A stretch of DNA of 64,000 nucleotides. Origin: Struthio camelus (Eukaryota; Chordata; Aves; Struthioniformes; Struthionidae). Positions 1 to 13,479 of this stretch are shown here, piece by piece. The notes beneath the pieces were generated by a model that was not told where the DNA came from, made no database searches, and saw only the letters and a list, made by a program, of their open reading frames with translations. The translations under genes were made by a program, and so were the position numbers. The stretch lies in the NCBI RefSeq assembly GCF_040807025.1, contig NC_090982.1, forward strand, positions 30,743,514-30,807,513, given 5' to 3'. Each line of letters opens with the position of its first letter. Position 1 is the first letter of the stretch.

Positions 1-3000
1 ATCTTCAAACTAGTGTTCTCAATATTAAATTCACAATATGATCCCATGATTTAATGCTCAAAATATGTGGAGGAGCGACCAGAAGATATTTACACCTATA
101 ATCTCTCTAAGCTGGGAACATAATTGCATTTCTGCATCTCACCACAATTCATTTACACAAAACTAGATTATCCCCATTTTACACCACTTAAAATAATACT
201 AGGTGGAACAACTCTGCCCGCCAGTCTCGTGTTAGCTGATCAGGGTAATAAGATTTTGAACGTAAAGTCTGAATAGTTTTCAAAAAATACCTTATTGTTT
301 TGCTATTGCATTTCACATCTTGTTAGTGTGTTAACAATTAATAAGAAACTGAATGATACTGAACTCACAGCTTTCATAAAAATTGGTGGGATTACAGAAG
401 AAGAAAATTTGTGTTCTTGCACTATGTATATGCTCAGAAATGCTAAACTCCTAATTGTGATTAGCTATTGTTAATTGTAATAGCATACAAACTAACTAAT
501 TCTCAGCTCATTAGTTCTTCTTTCACAGAAAATTAATCAAAACTTAAAGCTGCGTACATAAGCAGTTTAGTAGTCTTGTTACAGATCAGCAAAGTGCTTT
601 TATCCTAATTTATGAGTTTGGGTTTAAGTCATATTTTCACCTATTTATTAATTCATAGATTCATAAAATCTTGCAATTAAAAAGTATTTTTTCTGTTACA
701 CTTATGTTAATTACTTGCACACATATATGTGCTTATATACGTACACTAAAGGATATACTGAAATGTAAAGGGCACACACTAGGAATTTGGCTTTGAAATA
801 AATATTGGAACGGGAGTTTGTGTGCCCTGAAATTACAAAATTCAAGGATGTAACACATGTAACCGTAAGCGCCGCTATTTTTTTAAAAGTCAAAGATAAG
901 GTGAATAGTCTTATCTGCTGTAGAACATATTTTGCAAGATTTCCCAAAAGATAAACTCCTTTTTGAAGTAGAGTTTTCTATTTGGTTGCTTTCTTACTTA
1001 AAGTATCCAGTGATGGGCAATCAGAAAGTTTCTAAGAAAATTTCTCACAGCTTTTTGAAGTTAGCTAGGTTCACAAGTAAAAGTTTGAATTTACTTAAAG
1101 TCTGAAGTTCTCCACCAGTTACCGGATCTTGTCATGGCAAACCACAATAGGCCAAAGTTTGCTCTATTTTCAGGTATCTTTTCTTCATACAGGTACTTTT
1201 ATGCTGCAGCCCTATGAACGGCCATACTGAAGCAGACCAAAGTTCAGCCTGACCTTGTCTCTATAATATAGCCTAGGGAAATTAATAATGATATACACTC
1301 TCCCAGCCCTCAGTAGCGTGCAACTCAAAGCTTTCCTGGTTCTGAATTTTGGGGGCTTTTTTTTTTTAACTCAACTTTTCCATGTTTTTTTCCCCATAAA
1401 TTGTTCAGATGCTTTTAACTTTCTGTATCCACATCTTGCAAAAAAGAGTTTCACCACTTCTACATATTTTAAAGAACCTCCCTTTGTTTTTAATTAGTCT
1501 TTTGTTAATTTTGTTTGAAATCCTCTGCCTCTTAAATGAGGCATCCAAAGGTCTTTGCCTGTTTTCTCCTTCTGTGTTCTTGCATTTTCTAGACATCAAT
1601 CACTTCCACCCTCGTTCAACTCTCTTCCAGCCTGAAGGATCCTGGTCACCTTCATTCCCAACTGAGCACGCACTGTTCATACCTTGCTGTCTACAACAGC
1701 AGAACCTTCTCCAGGTCAACTTCTTGCCGAGATGTAAGCAGAGGGATTAACGGACTACACACGTGATTCAAAATGCAGGCTTATTGACTGCTATGCTAAA
1801 TGAATCGGGATACCCAAGCCTTCTTTTCCATTCTTAGACCATTTTCATACTTTTCATACTTCTTCAGAACCTGTTTGGGCTTTCAGAACCCTCTTTTAAT
1901 TGTTGGTACCTGCCCTGAACACACTAGTCTTACCAGTAATTGCACGTGTGCTAACCTAGCGCAGACACAACGTAGGCAAACTGTTCCCAACAGCATTTCT
2001 TTGGCCACAATATCCTCAAGTTCAGCAGATGATCTGCCATGACTTGCAAGCCTTTCTGAGAGCCATTGCTTTCTGGCAGAGGAAACGCTGAAATACAGTA
2101 GGTAACTGGACCCCATGAGTTCCAGAGGGACCTAAGCCAGAACATGCAGTTGATAAAGGCGCTCTTTGCAGTGTTTGTTTCTCAGTGCATAAGTGGTTAC
2201 ACGGACGGCTCTAAACTGCTTGGTATCTAGACTTCCTTTTAATTGATCCTCCAGATTTCATGTCATTAGTGAATTGATCAGTAACGATTTTATGCCACAG
2301 ATAAAAACGTTAAACAACTGTGCCTGTGGAACTCATCCGAGGAACATCCACTCAGCGACAATTGCCTTGCACAGTTCTTTCTTAGAGCCCATCGATTACA
2401 TCATGTTTTTATCAGACTGATACGTGCCATATTGATTTGGTATTGTTTTATGCCTTAGTGAAAATCCTTTGCAATACCCAGTCAAATGACTTACAGACAC
2501 CTAATTATATTACACCAACACTTTCAGCAGCCAAGCTAAAAGTCACTGATTTTTTTTTAAGTTAGCTTAGCAAGATCTATTTTCAATAAACTCGTGCCTA
2601 TTGGCATTAATTAACTTCTCTCAACTCTTAAGAGAGTCACATCTATTATCAGCCATTCCTATGGTCCACAATCTACGCCAGAATGACAGGCTTATAATTA
2701 CTTGGGTCATTCTATTTTCTCTCTTTAAATATTGTCGCAAGATTAGCTTTCTTTTGGTCCCCCAGAACTTGCCCAGCATTCCAAGACAGGCAGTTAACAT
2801 CAGCAGCTCAGACCCCTTATAAAATTCACGAGCTAGAATACCTAACTTTAAAAAACTGTTTCTAAGTTTATTATCTAACATCATTTTGAAAGCATTTGAT
2901 CATGATCTTCAAATCATATAAATGCATTTTCTGACTTTTTCTCAAATGTAGAGTAGAAACATTTATTCCACCCTTTTCATGTACCACTGCACACAAATAC

Positions 3001-3085
3001 TGTTGTTAGCATTCCTTTTGTTCCTCAGACACTTAAATATACATTTTTTTCTAAATTCTTCTGGTCATTGATTTCATCTTAAAAA
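1..3085. other. AT-rich non-coding stretch, no gene seen
   Basis: No open frame here has a recognisable domain, and the longest is about 113 codons. T-rich stretches such as 1360-1500 remove stop codons from one strand and account for the overlapping small frames there. I see no RNA gene, recognisable transposon or long repeat. Confidence 0.6.
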
Positions 3086-3290
3086 CAGGAGAAAGCCCTG
3101 CTGGGTCAGATCAATGGCCCATCTTGCTCAGTAGAGGTATTGGCAGAAGGAGAAGGTATTTAGGAGCAGCACACAAGCCTGGCCACTTTCTGAGGTCTAT
3201 TCATAGTCACTCCTCTGGCATCCTCAGCTGCTGTATTAAGACTTCTAGGGGGTAGGCTCCCATCTAGGGATCAGGGCTTTTTTGTCTTCA
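3086..3290 (+). mobile_element. Diverged old sauropsid-type interspersed repeat, fragment
   Basis: The stretch from 3099 (TGCTGGGTCAGATCAATGG, then CCCATCTTGCTCAGTA) matches my memory of a widespread reptile and bird repeat whose core reads roughly 'gggtcagaccaatggtccatctagcccagta'. A second fragment with the neighbouring part of the same pattern lies at 45.99-46.13 kb in the same orientation. Both are highly diverged and lack visible ends or target-site duplications. I do not assign a family name; a repeat-library search is needed. The right boundary is uncertain, because similarity fades after about 3250. Confidence 0.5.
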
Positions 3291-4050
3291 GTTCAGCAAT
3301 AAATATTACAAGCTTTGTCAGCTCTCCACTTTTCCATTATTATGCTTTTGGCTGTTTGGAATATTATTTTTACTTTTTTGATAGATGCTTTCAATTTGCA
3401 TTCCTTCCAATTACATGCATAATAAAAATCTTACTCTTCTTAAATGACTATAGCTTTTGAGTATCTTCCCAAAACTTCACTTTCCTTTGTCATGGCCAGG
3501 CAATCTAGCTCGTAATTGTTTTAAAGCAGCACTCTGACTTTTACATCATACCCGCACCAAGAAGTTTGTATTTTTTGGATGCACAAAACAAGTTATCACT
3601 GCTTGTTGATTGCTGGATCTTTATATGTATGTGGTCTTTTTTTTTTTTCTAACTGTCATTGTAAAGTCTGTACAGAAAGATCACATGGAAGCAATCACAT
3701 ATAGAAGTTCATGTCCATAATTCTAGTTTTGTAAAGAAAGGCCAAGTACATTGCAGTATGTTGTCATGAGGATTTAAACACACAAATATTCCAACAGAAT
3801 TTAGCCTAAAGGATGGTTTATTTTCTCCAGGCTCTGCAGATGATAACCTGTAAAAAGCACGTCATCATCACAGCTAAAACTTCACCTTTATGGTTCCTCT
3901 GTAAAGCACGCTGATCCACGCATCCAGTGAACGTGTCCTGGTAGAAGTGCCGCTTTTATCTTTACCGCACAGCAATTTCAGCCCTAAACACTAAGGTTTG
4001 TTTCAGAAAGACTCATTCAGCCACTCTCGCATCAGTAATTTCTTCATTTT

Positions 4051-4090
4051 GAATAAATTGAATAAATTGAATAAATAAATTGAATAAAAT
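4051..4090. repeat. Short tandem repeat, GAATAAATT-like unit
   Basis: About four imperfect copies of a 9-bp unit (gaataaatt), with one AAAT-type insertion between copies. It is an ordinary AT-rich microsatellite and supplies several chance AATAAA words. Confidence 0.85.
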
Positions 4091-6589
4091 TCACATGGAC
4101 TGGTAACAAATATATGCAAATAAATCAATTTCCTGTAACAATAATTATGAATCAATACCAACAATTTCAGTTGTGTGTATGCTATCAGATGTGTACATTA
4201 CAGCACAGGATACTTTTCTTAGACTGATAGGTATTTTTTCAAGACATACTCTTCTATGTGCTTCCTTCTGCTTGGCATACACTGTCCGTTTTGCTCGAAT
4301 GCGCTATAGATATAGGAAGTTGCTTTTTTCCTGGAAGTGTAACAATATGCCCACTCAAAATAAGCTCAGCAGCAGGCAGTTCTCAGGTTTCTCCCAACAT
4401 ACACACAGACAGACACACATTAATTTTGAGACAGGCCAGATAAGATCACTGCAGACAGCTACCTTATAACTGTAAGTCTCCCTCAACTCTGTGATCCTAC
4501 CTAGCAAGTCTTTTTTTTTGTCCATTTGAAAGTTATAGACAATGCCAACACGTATTCTGAAGCTGTATACATATGTAGCTCTTACGTATACTCTCATGCT
4601 AGTAATTCTAAACACCACATATAATAGCTCATATTAGCCCTATAAGATGTCATGCTACAAAGCAAACAAATATGTGACATTATTAATGTTATAAATCAAC
4701 TCATTCCAATTTAAGTTGTTACCTGAGTGAAGTTGCAGACGGCGGTTTTATTCTGCATTTACACACTAAAATTAAGCAACATGGCATCAGACTCTTAGAG
4801 AGTAAGCCTTAAGTCTGCATGCAACAACAGATTTCGCATGAGTGAAGTGTGGAGCAGACAAAAAGCCACGGCTTCACGGTTACTAGTACTGAAAATGCCC
4901 GCTACTCAGTTTCTGCCAATTTAGTCAGGGTTTCGACCAGCTTCATTCTTTCACAAAAGCTTTGTGCCAAGTGCAGGAAGATAGAAAATACACACAGCAG
5001 CAAGTTTGAGACTTGATCTGTTAAGCCATCAGTATTTTTTGAACGGGTTTGAACGAGGAGGATGAATTTATGCTTCTAGATTGCTTTGCATTACCTGTTC
5101 TAAGTGTTTCCTATCCTGCGCTAAGCATAGATTCTCAAAGTTCAGATCAGAAAACTAAGTGTGGAGCCTTTTCCCCCTGCTTTTCTGGTTCTTGCCAGAG
5201 TGAATTCTCCTCCAGGCTTCCTGCTGTTAGCCTCAAACAATTTAAGCCCCACCTATAACACAGTAGATCAGCATAGGCAATTTTTTTTTTAACTTCTCCC
5301 ATTAAATAAATCTTCCTTCAATAAAATTTAAGATTTGCCAGATTGAATAAGAGCATTACAATTGGGACTGTTCATGCTCACTTGGTACTATCAACCTTTG
5401 TGTTCATGCTATGGTAACCGTGTATTACAAGGGCTCACATTGACTTTGCTAATGAACTTGATAAGCATATAGCAACTTTAGATAATGATGCTAAATAGAA
5501 CTAAATATGCTTAGAAAATGGAGAAGCAATAATGAAACAGAACACCTAGTGCTAAGAGCATAGAGAGCCTTGCCGTTGTAGGCATAGATCTTATTCTGAG
5601 ACAGGCAAGTGCATACAGATGTTCACACTTTTAGGGATTTCATGTTTGGATCAACATCCACCTTCTCCCTTGCTACTTTCTTATGTCTACCAGCCTCTGA
5701 TATGATACCTTGCCAACTAAACACTACCTGAACTCTCAAATTAATTGTGGGTCCATATGCTTTGTTCACACAGAGATACTGATGACTGCTCAGTTGAAAT
5801 AACTGGGACCTCCATCTCCAATATACTCCAATTCATGATACTAAAGTCCTATGCCAAAGAGCAAAATCTTACCTCTCCGTACGCCCCCCCGATTATCTTT
5901 CACTATACCATTTGAATGTTTATCTATTTAAATAAGCTATTTATTTGTCTGGACACAGCCCTAAGATATTTCAGCAGTAATCAAGTGCATCAAAATTATT
6001 TTAAAGGAACTTGACCTCATATTTCTCTAATGAGATAGGAAATCATTCTCATTTTGAAAGAGAGGGAAATGGGACAAGGATTAAAGAACAGAGTGGAGGT
6101 CTCTAGTTGGATCTGTGCCGCCTAGGTTTCCTAGTGCTGCCTGTGATATACCACTGTCCTGCCCTTTGCTCTAGATTGATGCCATGCTTTTCCCTGCCCC
6201 TACTGAACTCCATCGCCTAAAAAAGGCTAACAACATCATAGGAAAATGAGATATGTAGCTATGTTAGTCTTTCATATTCGTTATTGAAAAATATAATAAG
6301 ACCATATTTCTCTATGCCACCAGCCTATGTCAACAGTTTCTTGATGAAAGGTACCCATAACCGCAGTGGTGTACTATGAGTCCCAGAACAACTTAAGATT
6401 TGGATGAACAGAGGGTGATAAATATAGGTTGGAATTCATAAAAATTGTTGATTTCATCCAGTCACACATAGAAACCTACTATAAAGCATTGGGCTTGTAT
6501 GGCTGCATATTATATACATTGCACGAGCTGAATAAAATCATATTTCAGTGAATTCTAATAAAGTGAAATGGCACTTCATACATGTGAAT
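4091..6589. other. Non-coding stretch, no gene seen
   Basis: AT-rich sequence with only short, unrelated open frames (the longest is about 98 codons at 4173-4469). It holds no recognised repeat family or RNA gene. A C7 run lies at about 5883-5889. Confidence 0.55.
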
Positions 6590-6760
6590 TAAAGTCCAGT
6601 TACTTAAATGAATCAGGCTGTGCAAATTGCAATTTTAATAATAATGAACTTTAATTAACGATGTTACGCTATGGGGGTAAGACTTTCAAGACGAGCATGC
6701 ACATGACAGTCTTGGGTTTGATTGCTAAGTTAATGAATGCCACTTGAAAGTGTCTCCTCT
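6590..6760. promoter_or_regulatory. Candidate conserved non-coding element with homeodomain-like words
   Basis: Within about 170 bp there are many TAAT/ATTA cores, including TTTAATAATAATGA and a TTTAATTAA palindrome near 6651-6659, and an imperfect CAAATTGCAATTT dyad near 6624. CpGs are retained in 'aacgatgttacgc' and 'aagacgagc' although the surroundings are CpG-poor. This composition is typical of vertebrate developmental enhancers but is not diagnostic. Without an alignment the call is a hypothesis. Confidence 0.25.
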
Positions 6761-6836
6761 CATTTTCATAAGTTAGTGACTTTTTAAAAGTACATCAACT
6801 TTGAGCACTTTAAAAACCATCCATAATACACTAGAT

Positions 6837-6860
6837 TATGGAACCATATGGAACCATATA
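6837..6860. repeat. 10-bp direct tandem duplication
   Basis: The unit TATGGAACCA occurs twice in perfect tandem (6837-6846 and 6847-6856), followed by a partial TAT. It is probably a small slippage duplication. Confidence 0.85.
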
Positions 6861-7654
6861 CTGATCTGATTATAAATATGAGAAAATTAAATTTTTAGAT
6901 AGCAAACCTATTCTAAAGATATCACTTTCTGACTTTTAGATTTTCTGACAGGACAGGAAAGATGTCATTTCACCATTCCCAGTCTGCACCTTTAAAAAAA
7001 TTAATAAAAGCCCCCACAGATTGGAACAGTTCGACCAGAATAAACAGATCATGACTGTATTTGGGTTAAGCTGTTCTTAACTGCCTCTCCAGCATCTGGA
7101 GGAAATTCTCAGACACTTGAAATATTTTATTGACCTGGAAAGGGTCTGGATATATATTTGTTACTAATCCAGAAAGAGTCAGCAGAGCTGAGACAAGATA
7201 CTGACTTGTAAAGATTGCTACTTCAGCCTTGCTTGCTGCAGAATGATTGTAAAAGACTCTTGGCAACTTTGCTTTTCCTAACAGATATGCTATTTCGCTG
7301 TAGTTAGTTAACGTAGTTAACCGTACTGCCTTACTTTCTAAAAGCACTGTGAGGAACGAGGCATTAATCGGAAGAATATTCTAGTGCATGGACAACTTCT
7401 TTTGGGTGACCTATTTGGCACGCAGTACTCCTGATGTCTTAAAACACTCCTGCTCAGTCTCTGATACTGAAATGCAATCTGTTATTAAAGATTCCTTTTC
7501 TAGCGCTAGGACTTTTCAATGAACTATTCATTCTTTGTCAGAAAAAGCTAGTTCTACAAAACTAAAATTTATCGGGACCGTATGACAAAATCCTTGCCTA
7601 GAAAGGTGTATTGATCCAAAATGGTATTTCTGAAAACAGTCAGCTGTGGTAAGA

Positions 7655-7800
7655 TCAGGGACTTGGAATCTAAGTTTTCCACACTGCAGGTGATTGACCT
7701 GATGTGGAGACCCGAACAGCATTTTGTAACATTTTATATTGACTGTGTATGCCTCTGTTTCCCCATCATTCAGTTTGTTGTTTATGGGGGAAAGAGACTT
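7655..7800 (+). mobile_element. Possible MIR/CORE-SINE-like remnant
   Basis: Two blocks recall the MIR consensus in the right order and orientation. The first is 'gacttggaatctaag...cactgcaggtgattgacct' (about 7659-7701). The second is 'tgcctctgtttccccatc' near 7749-7766, like MIR 'tgcctcagtttcctcatc'. They are separated by about 45 bp of unrelated sequence, and the pol III box region is not clear. This could be an ancient amniote SINE relic or a chance match. Confidence 0.3.
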
Positions 7801-9320
7801 TTAAAACTCTTCCTGGATGAAAAGATGACTTGAGTTTAAAGGTTGCTACCTGAGAGATCATCTACCAGGTTAAAATACCTGGGCCACAACTGAGCATCAA
7901 CCACCAGTCAGGTTTTAAATAGTGTTTTCTTGAAACTCATATTGCTAGGGAAGATGTTTTAAAATAGCTCTATCTAGGCATACATGGGCATTCACCAGAG
8001 AGCTGCCAAAACATCAAAAGAAAAGAATCAAAGGACAACGTCTGCCCTGTTATAAAACCTAGTGTGGCTCAGGGATCATGGCCTACATGTTTGCCTTGAT
8101 GGTTGCCAATGTCACTAGCACTAGTAGATGCATGAGTTACCAATAAGACTAGCACAGGAGTATCATGTAGCCAGAACGGAAATAAGAGATTTTTCTAAAG
8201 CATTAATTTTATCCTAATTAGCATCAAAAAGGCGAGGGAGGGGGGTAGAAGGATTCAGTGTTTATGACTGATTTCTGACTATTCCAATCTTTTTGTATCA
8301 AATTCTGTAATTGAAAGAAAGGTATCTTTTAGCAGGGTTGGTCCAAAAAAAAGGTAGATTCTGTTTAAGAAATTATCAGAATAAAGCCAAATTTGCCCAG
8401 CATCCATACAAATTAACGGTGCAAGTTGCAGTTGTCCGAATCTTCCCTGTAAACATATATGCTGTAATTCAATCATCAGTCATCTTTTCATTTTCTAAAA
8501 CTGCAGTAAGATCAAACTTTAAGGCCACAATCTCGAATATGCTGTCCAATCATCATTTAAGATCATTCTTTGCCAGATGCTTTTGTATCTGAGCTATGGA
8601 TTAGCGATAAGATACATTGAAATACTTCCAAGGAAGCCAAATTTGAGCGTTCGAAGTAATCACAGCTAGCACTATTTGAAGTTGGTAAATTCAAACTTGA
8701 TCATCCCCTAAAAGTTTGGAATTAAAATGGGCAGTAGAAACATTAGATTTTTTGTAACCCCAGATACTTGCTTGGGCTTATGAAATCCTGTTAAATAGCC
8801 CGGTAAACTTGGAAATGTTCACAGAGATCTGCTTGAGACTTCTGTGGCACTGGTTCTTTCCAGCCGTAGCTGATGTTCAGATTCTGAAGTGTTGCATCCT
8901 CCAGGCATCAGTTCTTTAAGATTTGTTAATTTTCCTGGGGCTTTCCTTTCTTTCATTTCACTATCTATCCTCTTAGTTACTCTCCTTACAAGAAATACCT
9001 TCCTCTCCTCAGTGACGCTGATGCTTTTAACACAGACATAAGAGTGTTACTTGTTTCAGCAGAGCTCCCAAGTGGGAAACACACAGCAAAAAATAATCAA
9101 AGACCAAGAATGAACTGTCTGTCTATGTATGCGTAAGACAGGTGGTATAAATTTGTGTGTATAGGTATTAGTATGTTTGTTTTAAATACAGTTGTTCAAT
9201 GCTTGCATTCACAACGAGAGCAGCTTTCATTTCTTCATGATATATTCATAACATATAGCCCTGGATTGCCTAGAAATAAGACTTTATAGTACTAAGTTCT
9301 GCAAAGATTCATACACAATG

Positions 9321-9351
9321 ACTACCATAGATATGGTAGTGTCTACTACCA
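9321..9351. repeat. Overlapping alternative hairpins
   Basis: 9321-9340 folds as ACTACCAT / AGAT loop / ATGGTAGT, with 8-bp perfect arms. 9334-9351 folds as TGGTAGT / GTCT loop / ACTACCA, with 7-bp perfect arms. The shared middle segment can pair with only one side at a time. Function is unknown and chance is plausible. Confidence 0.7.
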
Positions 9352-10584
9352 CAAACTTAATAGAATCAGAGGGGAAAAATACCTGAACAAGGTAAAAAGA
9401 TCTGCCTAAATTCACAGTGTGTCAGTGTAGTGTTATAATAACAGTGCCTCTGTGTATGCGACCCAACTATTATCACATAATTTTTATTTTTTACAAAAGA
9501 ATTGTGATGGTAAGATGTAAGGAGAGTATGATTTTAGCTCTATGTAATTTAATCACCAAAAGTATGATTTCTCTTAAACTGAAACTATTCACAAACCCAA
9601 GCTGATTTTACCAAAGAGGCCAGGTATATCAGGTCAGGTATTCAAACCAGCACTGTTATTCTTGCTTTGCCTCAAGGCTTGGGCCACACTTGCACAACGT
9701 GGAATACAGCTTTACAATCTCTCCTCCGCCTTATTGCTGCAACAGAGGTTTTCTTCAAGAGTTACCTCTCTTTCTCCCCTGCCGAAACACTCTTCCACTT
9801 TGTATTATGAATTCACCGGAACTGCCAACATAAACCCAGTTACTGCCCGCTGCAGGCAAGCGTCATGATTACTAACCTAGTACCGTTCACACGTATTCAG
9901 TGAGTCACAGGGATTTTGTTGTTTTATTCCCACTGGCAGAGCTCAAACAGGAGACTAATGCTCCATCTAGAAGGGATGCGATCAGCTCTGCACTTCCTAG
10001 GTCTGGGTAGACACATACAGAATTACGCATGCTCCTGGAAGTATTTTACAGGAGTGTTATGTTCAAATCTGCTTTGTCATCCAGCCTGGATAATCAGAGG
10101 ACCTTGCCTTCCAAAGACAGAAGAAGACCCATCCTAGTAAGTTAGTTCAGTAGTCTTTTCCTGGGCAGCTTTTCCCAGGCAGTGGAAGACGGGTACCACG
10201 CTCCGAGCAATCAGCACAACGAAAGCAAGTGCAATACAAGCGATGAGTGGTTGCACTGCTTTTCTCAAATATTTAATTCATTACTTTGCTTTTGTTAAAA
10301 GGGTCTAATGTGGAAATGAAACCATTTGTTATAAGCCAAATCTTTCAAAAAATATATCACATCATCCAAATACTAATCATGCTGCTTCAGCAAGAACAAA
10401 ATGAGAAAGAAGACTTGAGCAATCAGATGAGACCTTCAGTGATTTTTAGAAGGTTCCTGAACTCCACTGTACCACACGGAGGAGAATGTGCAGTAGCAAC
10501 AAGCCAAGCAAATATATTCACTATAGTAAGGACATACTTTCTTTCAGATTATCAGTTTAAAAACTTGAATGACTGCTAAAATCC

Positions 10585-10609
10585 TTTTAATTTTCTTTTA
10601 AAATTAAAA
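10585..10609. repeat. AT-only inverted repeat
   Basis: Perfect 10-bp arms, TTTTAATTTT at 10585-10594 and AAAATTAAAA at 10600-10609, are separated by a 5-base loop. The stem has no GC pairs, so it is thermally weak. Confidence 0.8.
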
Positions 10610-11825
10610 ATTCAGTCCCCTATCAGAAATAGAGAAAAGAGAAAGAACATAGAACACAAAATTATCTGTTAATTACAAGTATTTTTATTCTCTCCAAAAG
10701 ACCTATTTTTGATTAATTTCTTTAGTCAAATGGGAGAAAACTTTCCTATTATTATAAAGAAAGCAAAAGTGGGTATAATATAAGGCATGTGGTTAAAATA
10801 ATTGACAGTGCTATACATGGTAATTACTTGGTATCCAGCATGATCACTGCTCAAACTATTTGTGAAGAAAAGTAGCACCCCCGAGAGAGAATGCTATTTC
10901 TGATCAGTTTTATGGAAGTTTTACTTTTTACCAAGGAACACAATAAAGGAGCTAAATGTCAGAAGAAGCTAATGGATTTGCCTGCTTCAAAATAGTCTAA
11001 CATCATTAAGAATGACTCGTTAGTGGGCCAAATCCTTGCATTAATCATTTTAAGCGTACATACCTCAATTTGCACCAACTATGGATTTGACTCTGACAGT
11101 TTCTCTTTAAAAGGGACAGGTTTAATCCATGAAAGACATCTCTTGAATCAGGACTGTTATAGCAAGCTTATTTATTGGACTGGCAAGTTTTGATCAGTTT
11201 GGAAGGGGACAGCTGAAGGTGGAATCAGTCAAACAAAATGGGGATTATTCTTTTGTTTGGTAAAGACTTGGACATTACCGTCTCTTTTTATAACCCTGGA
11301 CATCAAGACAGTAAAAGTTGTAACCGACCTGCCACTCTGCCCAGTGACTCCACAGCCAGGGGAAAGGATGAGGACCTCAGAACTCAGCCTCCACTCCCAG
11401 GTTCCCTCCATCATATTTCAGTTCTTCTCATACTCTCCCCAAACAGTTAGGCAGTTAAGTACAATGTTATGTACAAAACACACTGACCAAATATATGATT
11501 TTCTTCAACAGGATTTCATTATATATAATCCTAGTAATTTTGCTTGATTTCTCCTCTGATCCTCAGATCATTAATTTTCTGAACAGCTTGAAAAGCTGTA
11601 TTTTTGCTAATTGAAAAATATTGCAAGAAAATTACAGATTCATCTGATGTTTCAAAACTTTGGGTTACATACTGCCTGCTACCTGACAGGTGCATTTTTT
11701 TTCTGAACATGGGGGCCTACATAACTAACCAGAGGACAAATGTTAAGTTTTAAAACTAAGCAAAGAATTTAGGTCTTCTTATGGTGAATATGCAAACATT
11801 TGAGGTACTGTTCTATCTTACAGTC

Positions 11826-11842
11826 AAAAAAAAAAAAAAAAA
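11826..11842 (+). repeat. Poly-A run (17 A)
   Basis: A 17-base A homopolymer. No retrocopy, pol III promoter or target-site duplication is visible upstream, so it is listed as a mononucleotide repeat and not as a retrotransposon tail. Confidence 0.9.
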
Positions 11843-12199
11843 CCACCCACACAAACAAGTTTTCATGCGAGAAAGCATTAAACAAAGCTCACTTTTCAAT
11901 TCACCCTATTTATAGAAAAATGTTTCCAATATCTGTTGATGTTGTTGCTAGAAAGTAAAAAAGAAAGCATCTTTGAGAAAGGTATATGGAAACAAGTATG
12001 AAATGACAGATCGGTTGTGTTTTGTGATGAGAAACAGAGGTTCAAAAATCAAAACGGATTTCTTTTGTTGTATAAGGAACGTATCAGTAATCCTCCTTAC
12101 CCAAATAAAGGCCAAAAATTCACACTATACTTTGACAGAGAGTGGTATTTCAGGGACATGGTCAGTTATTACAGATGGCAGGTAGCCCAATAGACTTTG

Positions 12200-12350
12200 C
12201 AGAATTACAGAAAAATTTAAATGGAAAGGATCTCTGGAGGTCTCTTAGTCACTTGACTCCCAACCTCTATTCAAAGAGCTAAGTTTGCTTAGGATCTTGT
12301 TCAGCTAAGTTTTGAATAGGTCCATGGATGAAGATTCATGGGACAGATCC
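12200..12350 (-). mobile_element. CR1 LINE 3'-end fragment, antisense
   Basis: Read on the plus strand, the segment follows the reverse complement of the avian CR1 3' end in order. The order is 'agaattacagaa' (decayed CR1 terminal repeat), 'ggaaaggatctctggaggtc', 'cccaacctc..ttcaaagagcta', 'aggatcttgttcagcta', 'gttttgaataggtcca', 'tggatgaagattca'. These match the familiar 'ggaagggacctctggaggtca...cttgtccagtcgggttttgaatatctccaaggatggagactcca' pattern. The 3' terminus is therefore at the left (about 12200) and the copy is 5'-truncated at about 12350. Divergence is substantial, so this is an old insertion. Confidence 0.85.
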
Positions 12351-12798
12351 CAAAGACAAAACTACTGATCATAAGCTACTGTATCTGAAACTGTATTTTT
12401 CATTATTTAGCATTTTTCTCTGTTTGTGACCACAATACTAAGCGATACAAAGGTAGAAAAGATTGTAAAATAAATCAGTGACTTACTTGTACCAAAAAAC
12501 TAATAATTTTCTTATACGGGATCACACTAGAACTCGCTTGCATTTTTATATGCAGGCAAGCCTACTTTGAATAAGTTGTAAAACAAAAATAGGGAAACCA
12601 GGGTCAAGAAACCAAAATAAATCATTAAAGAAATCAGAATATTTCTTCTAACTCCATGTTCTATTTTCAACTTCAAACTGTCTAGGAAAGTTTATTTAAT
12701 TTATGATTTGCTTCAAGACACCAGATAGATAATTTTGACTTTTTTCAGATCTTGGGGAGAAAGGAAGGGAGAGGGGGAATAAATAAATTTCCAGAAGC

Positions 12799-12814
12799 TT
12801 TTTTTTTTTTTTTT
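12799..12814 (+). repeat. Poly-T run (16 T)
   Basis: A 16-base T homopolymer directly after GAAGC. No retrotransposon body adjoins it on either strand. Confidence 0.9.
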
Positions 12815-13479
12815 CCTCACTTCTCTCTGATCACCTTGCCTCATTATGACAGGCTAACTTCATAGCAAAAGCTTATATTTAAATAAAGTTTCTCAGAGTT
12901 TGGATCTCTAGTAAGTAGCTCACAGGATCTTGATATCATTCTTTTTCTCTTCAGCGCTGATCATAGCACACGGACACACACTTTACCCTCAGTCAAAGGG
13001 AGGCTTTGTGGTATTGAGTGTTCATAGTCTCACTCAGCCTTTAGAACGCACTCAAAACCTTTTCTGCAGCTATTTTAAATCACTTCTTTCATTTGCTTAA
13101 TTCAGCAACTCTCCCTCTATTCTTACTTCGTGGAACTGGTGCACTGTGCAGAAAAATCTTCACTTTATAGCAATGCCATCTCCAGTATGTAAAAGCTCTT
13201 TCATGTATTTAGCAAATGTTAATAGCAGTGTGTTAGGTGTTGCCTGACCCTTTTTGATTCAACTTTGGCACTAAGAACACACAGCAGCAACAGAGCACAG
13301 CCGGAAATCTTGTGCATTGTGCAGCTGAAAAGAAAAGCTACCACATTATGCCATTGTTCCCCCAATGAAATAGTCTTAATTTCCTTCTTTCTCCTCCATT
13401 TGATCACATTACAAAAACATTTTTCCAGTTTAGATATAATTTTTTCCCGCTTCATTACGTTAGCTTTTTTCCTTCCCTG

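Larger units (their letters stand above)
7850..12190. other. Non-coding stretch, no gene seen
   Basis: It contains small structural oddities (hairpins at 9321-9351 and 10585-10609, and a poly-A at 11826) but no coding sequence with a recognisable domain. The overlapping frames at 11229-11547 on both strands have no visible protein features. No tRNA, snRNA or snoRNA signature was recognised. Confidence 0.55.

Noticed and set aside
7066..7347. 93-codon minus-strand frame with a protein-like composition
   Set aside because: No motif or splice context was recognised, and frames of this size are expected by chance in 64 kb.
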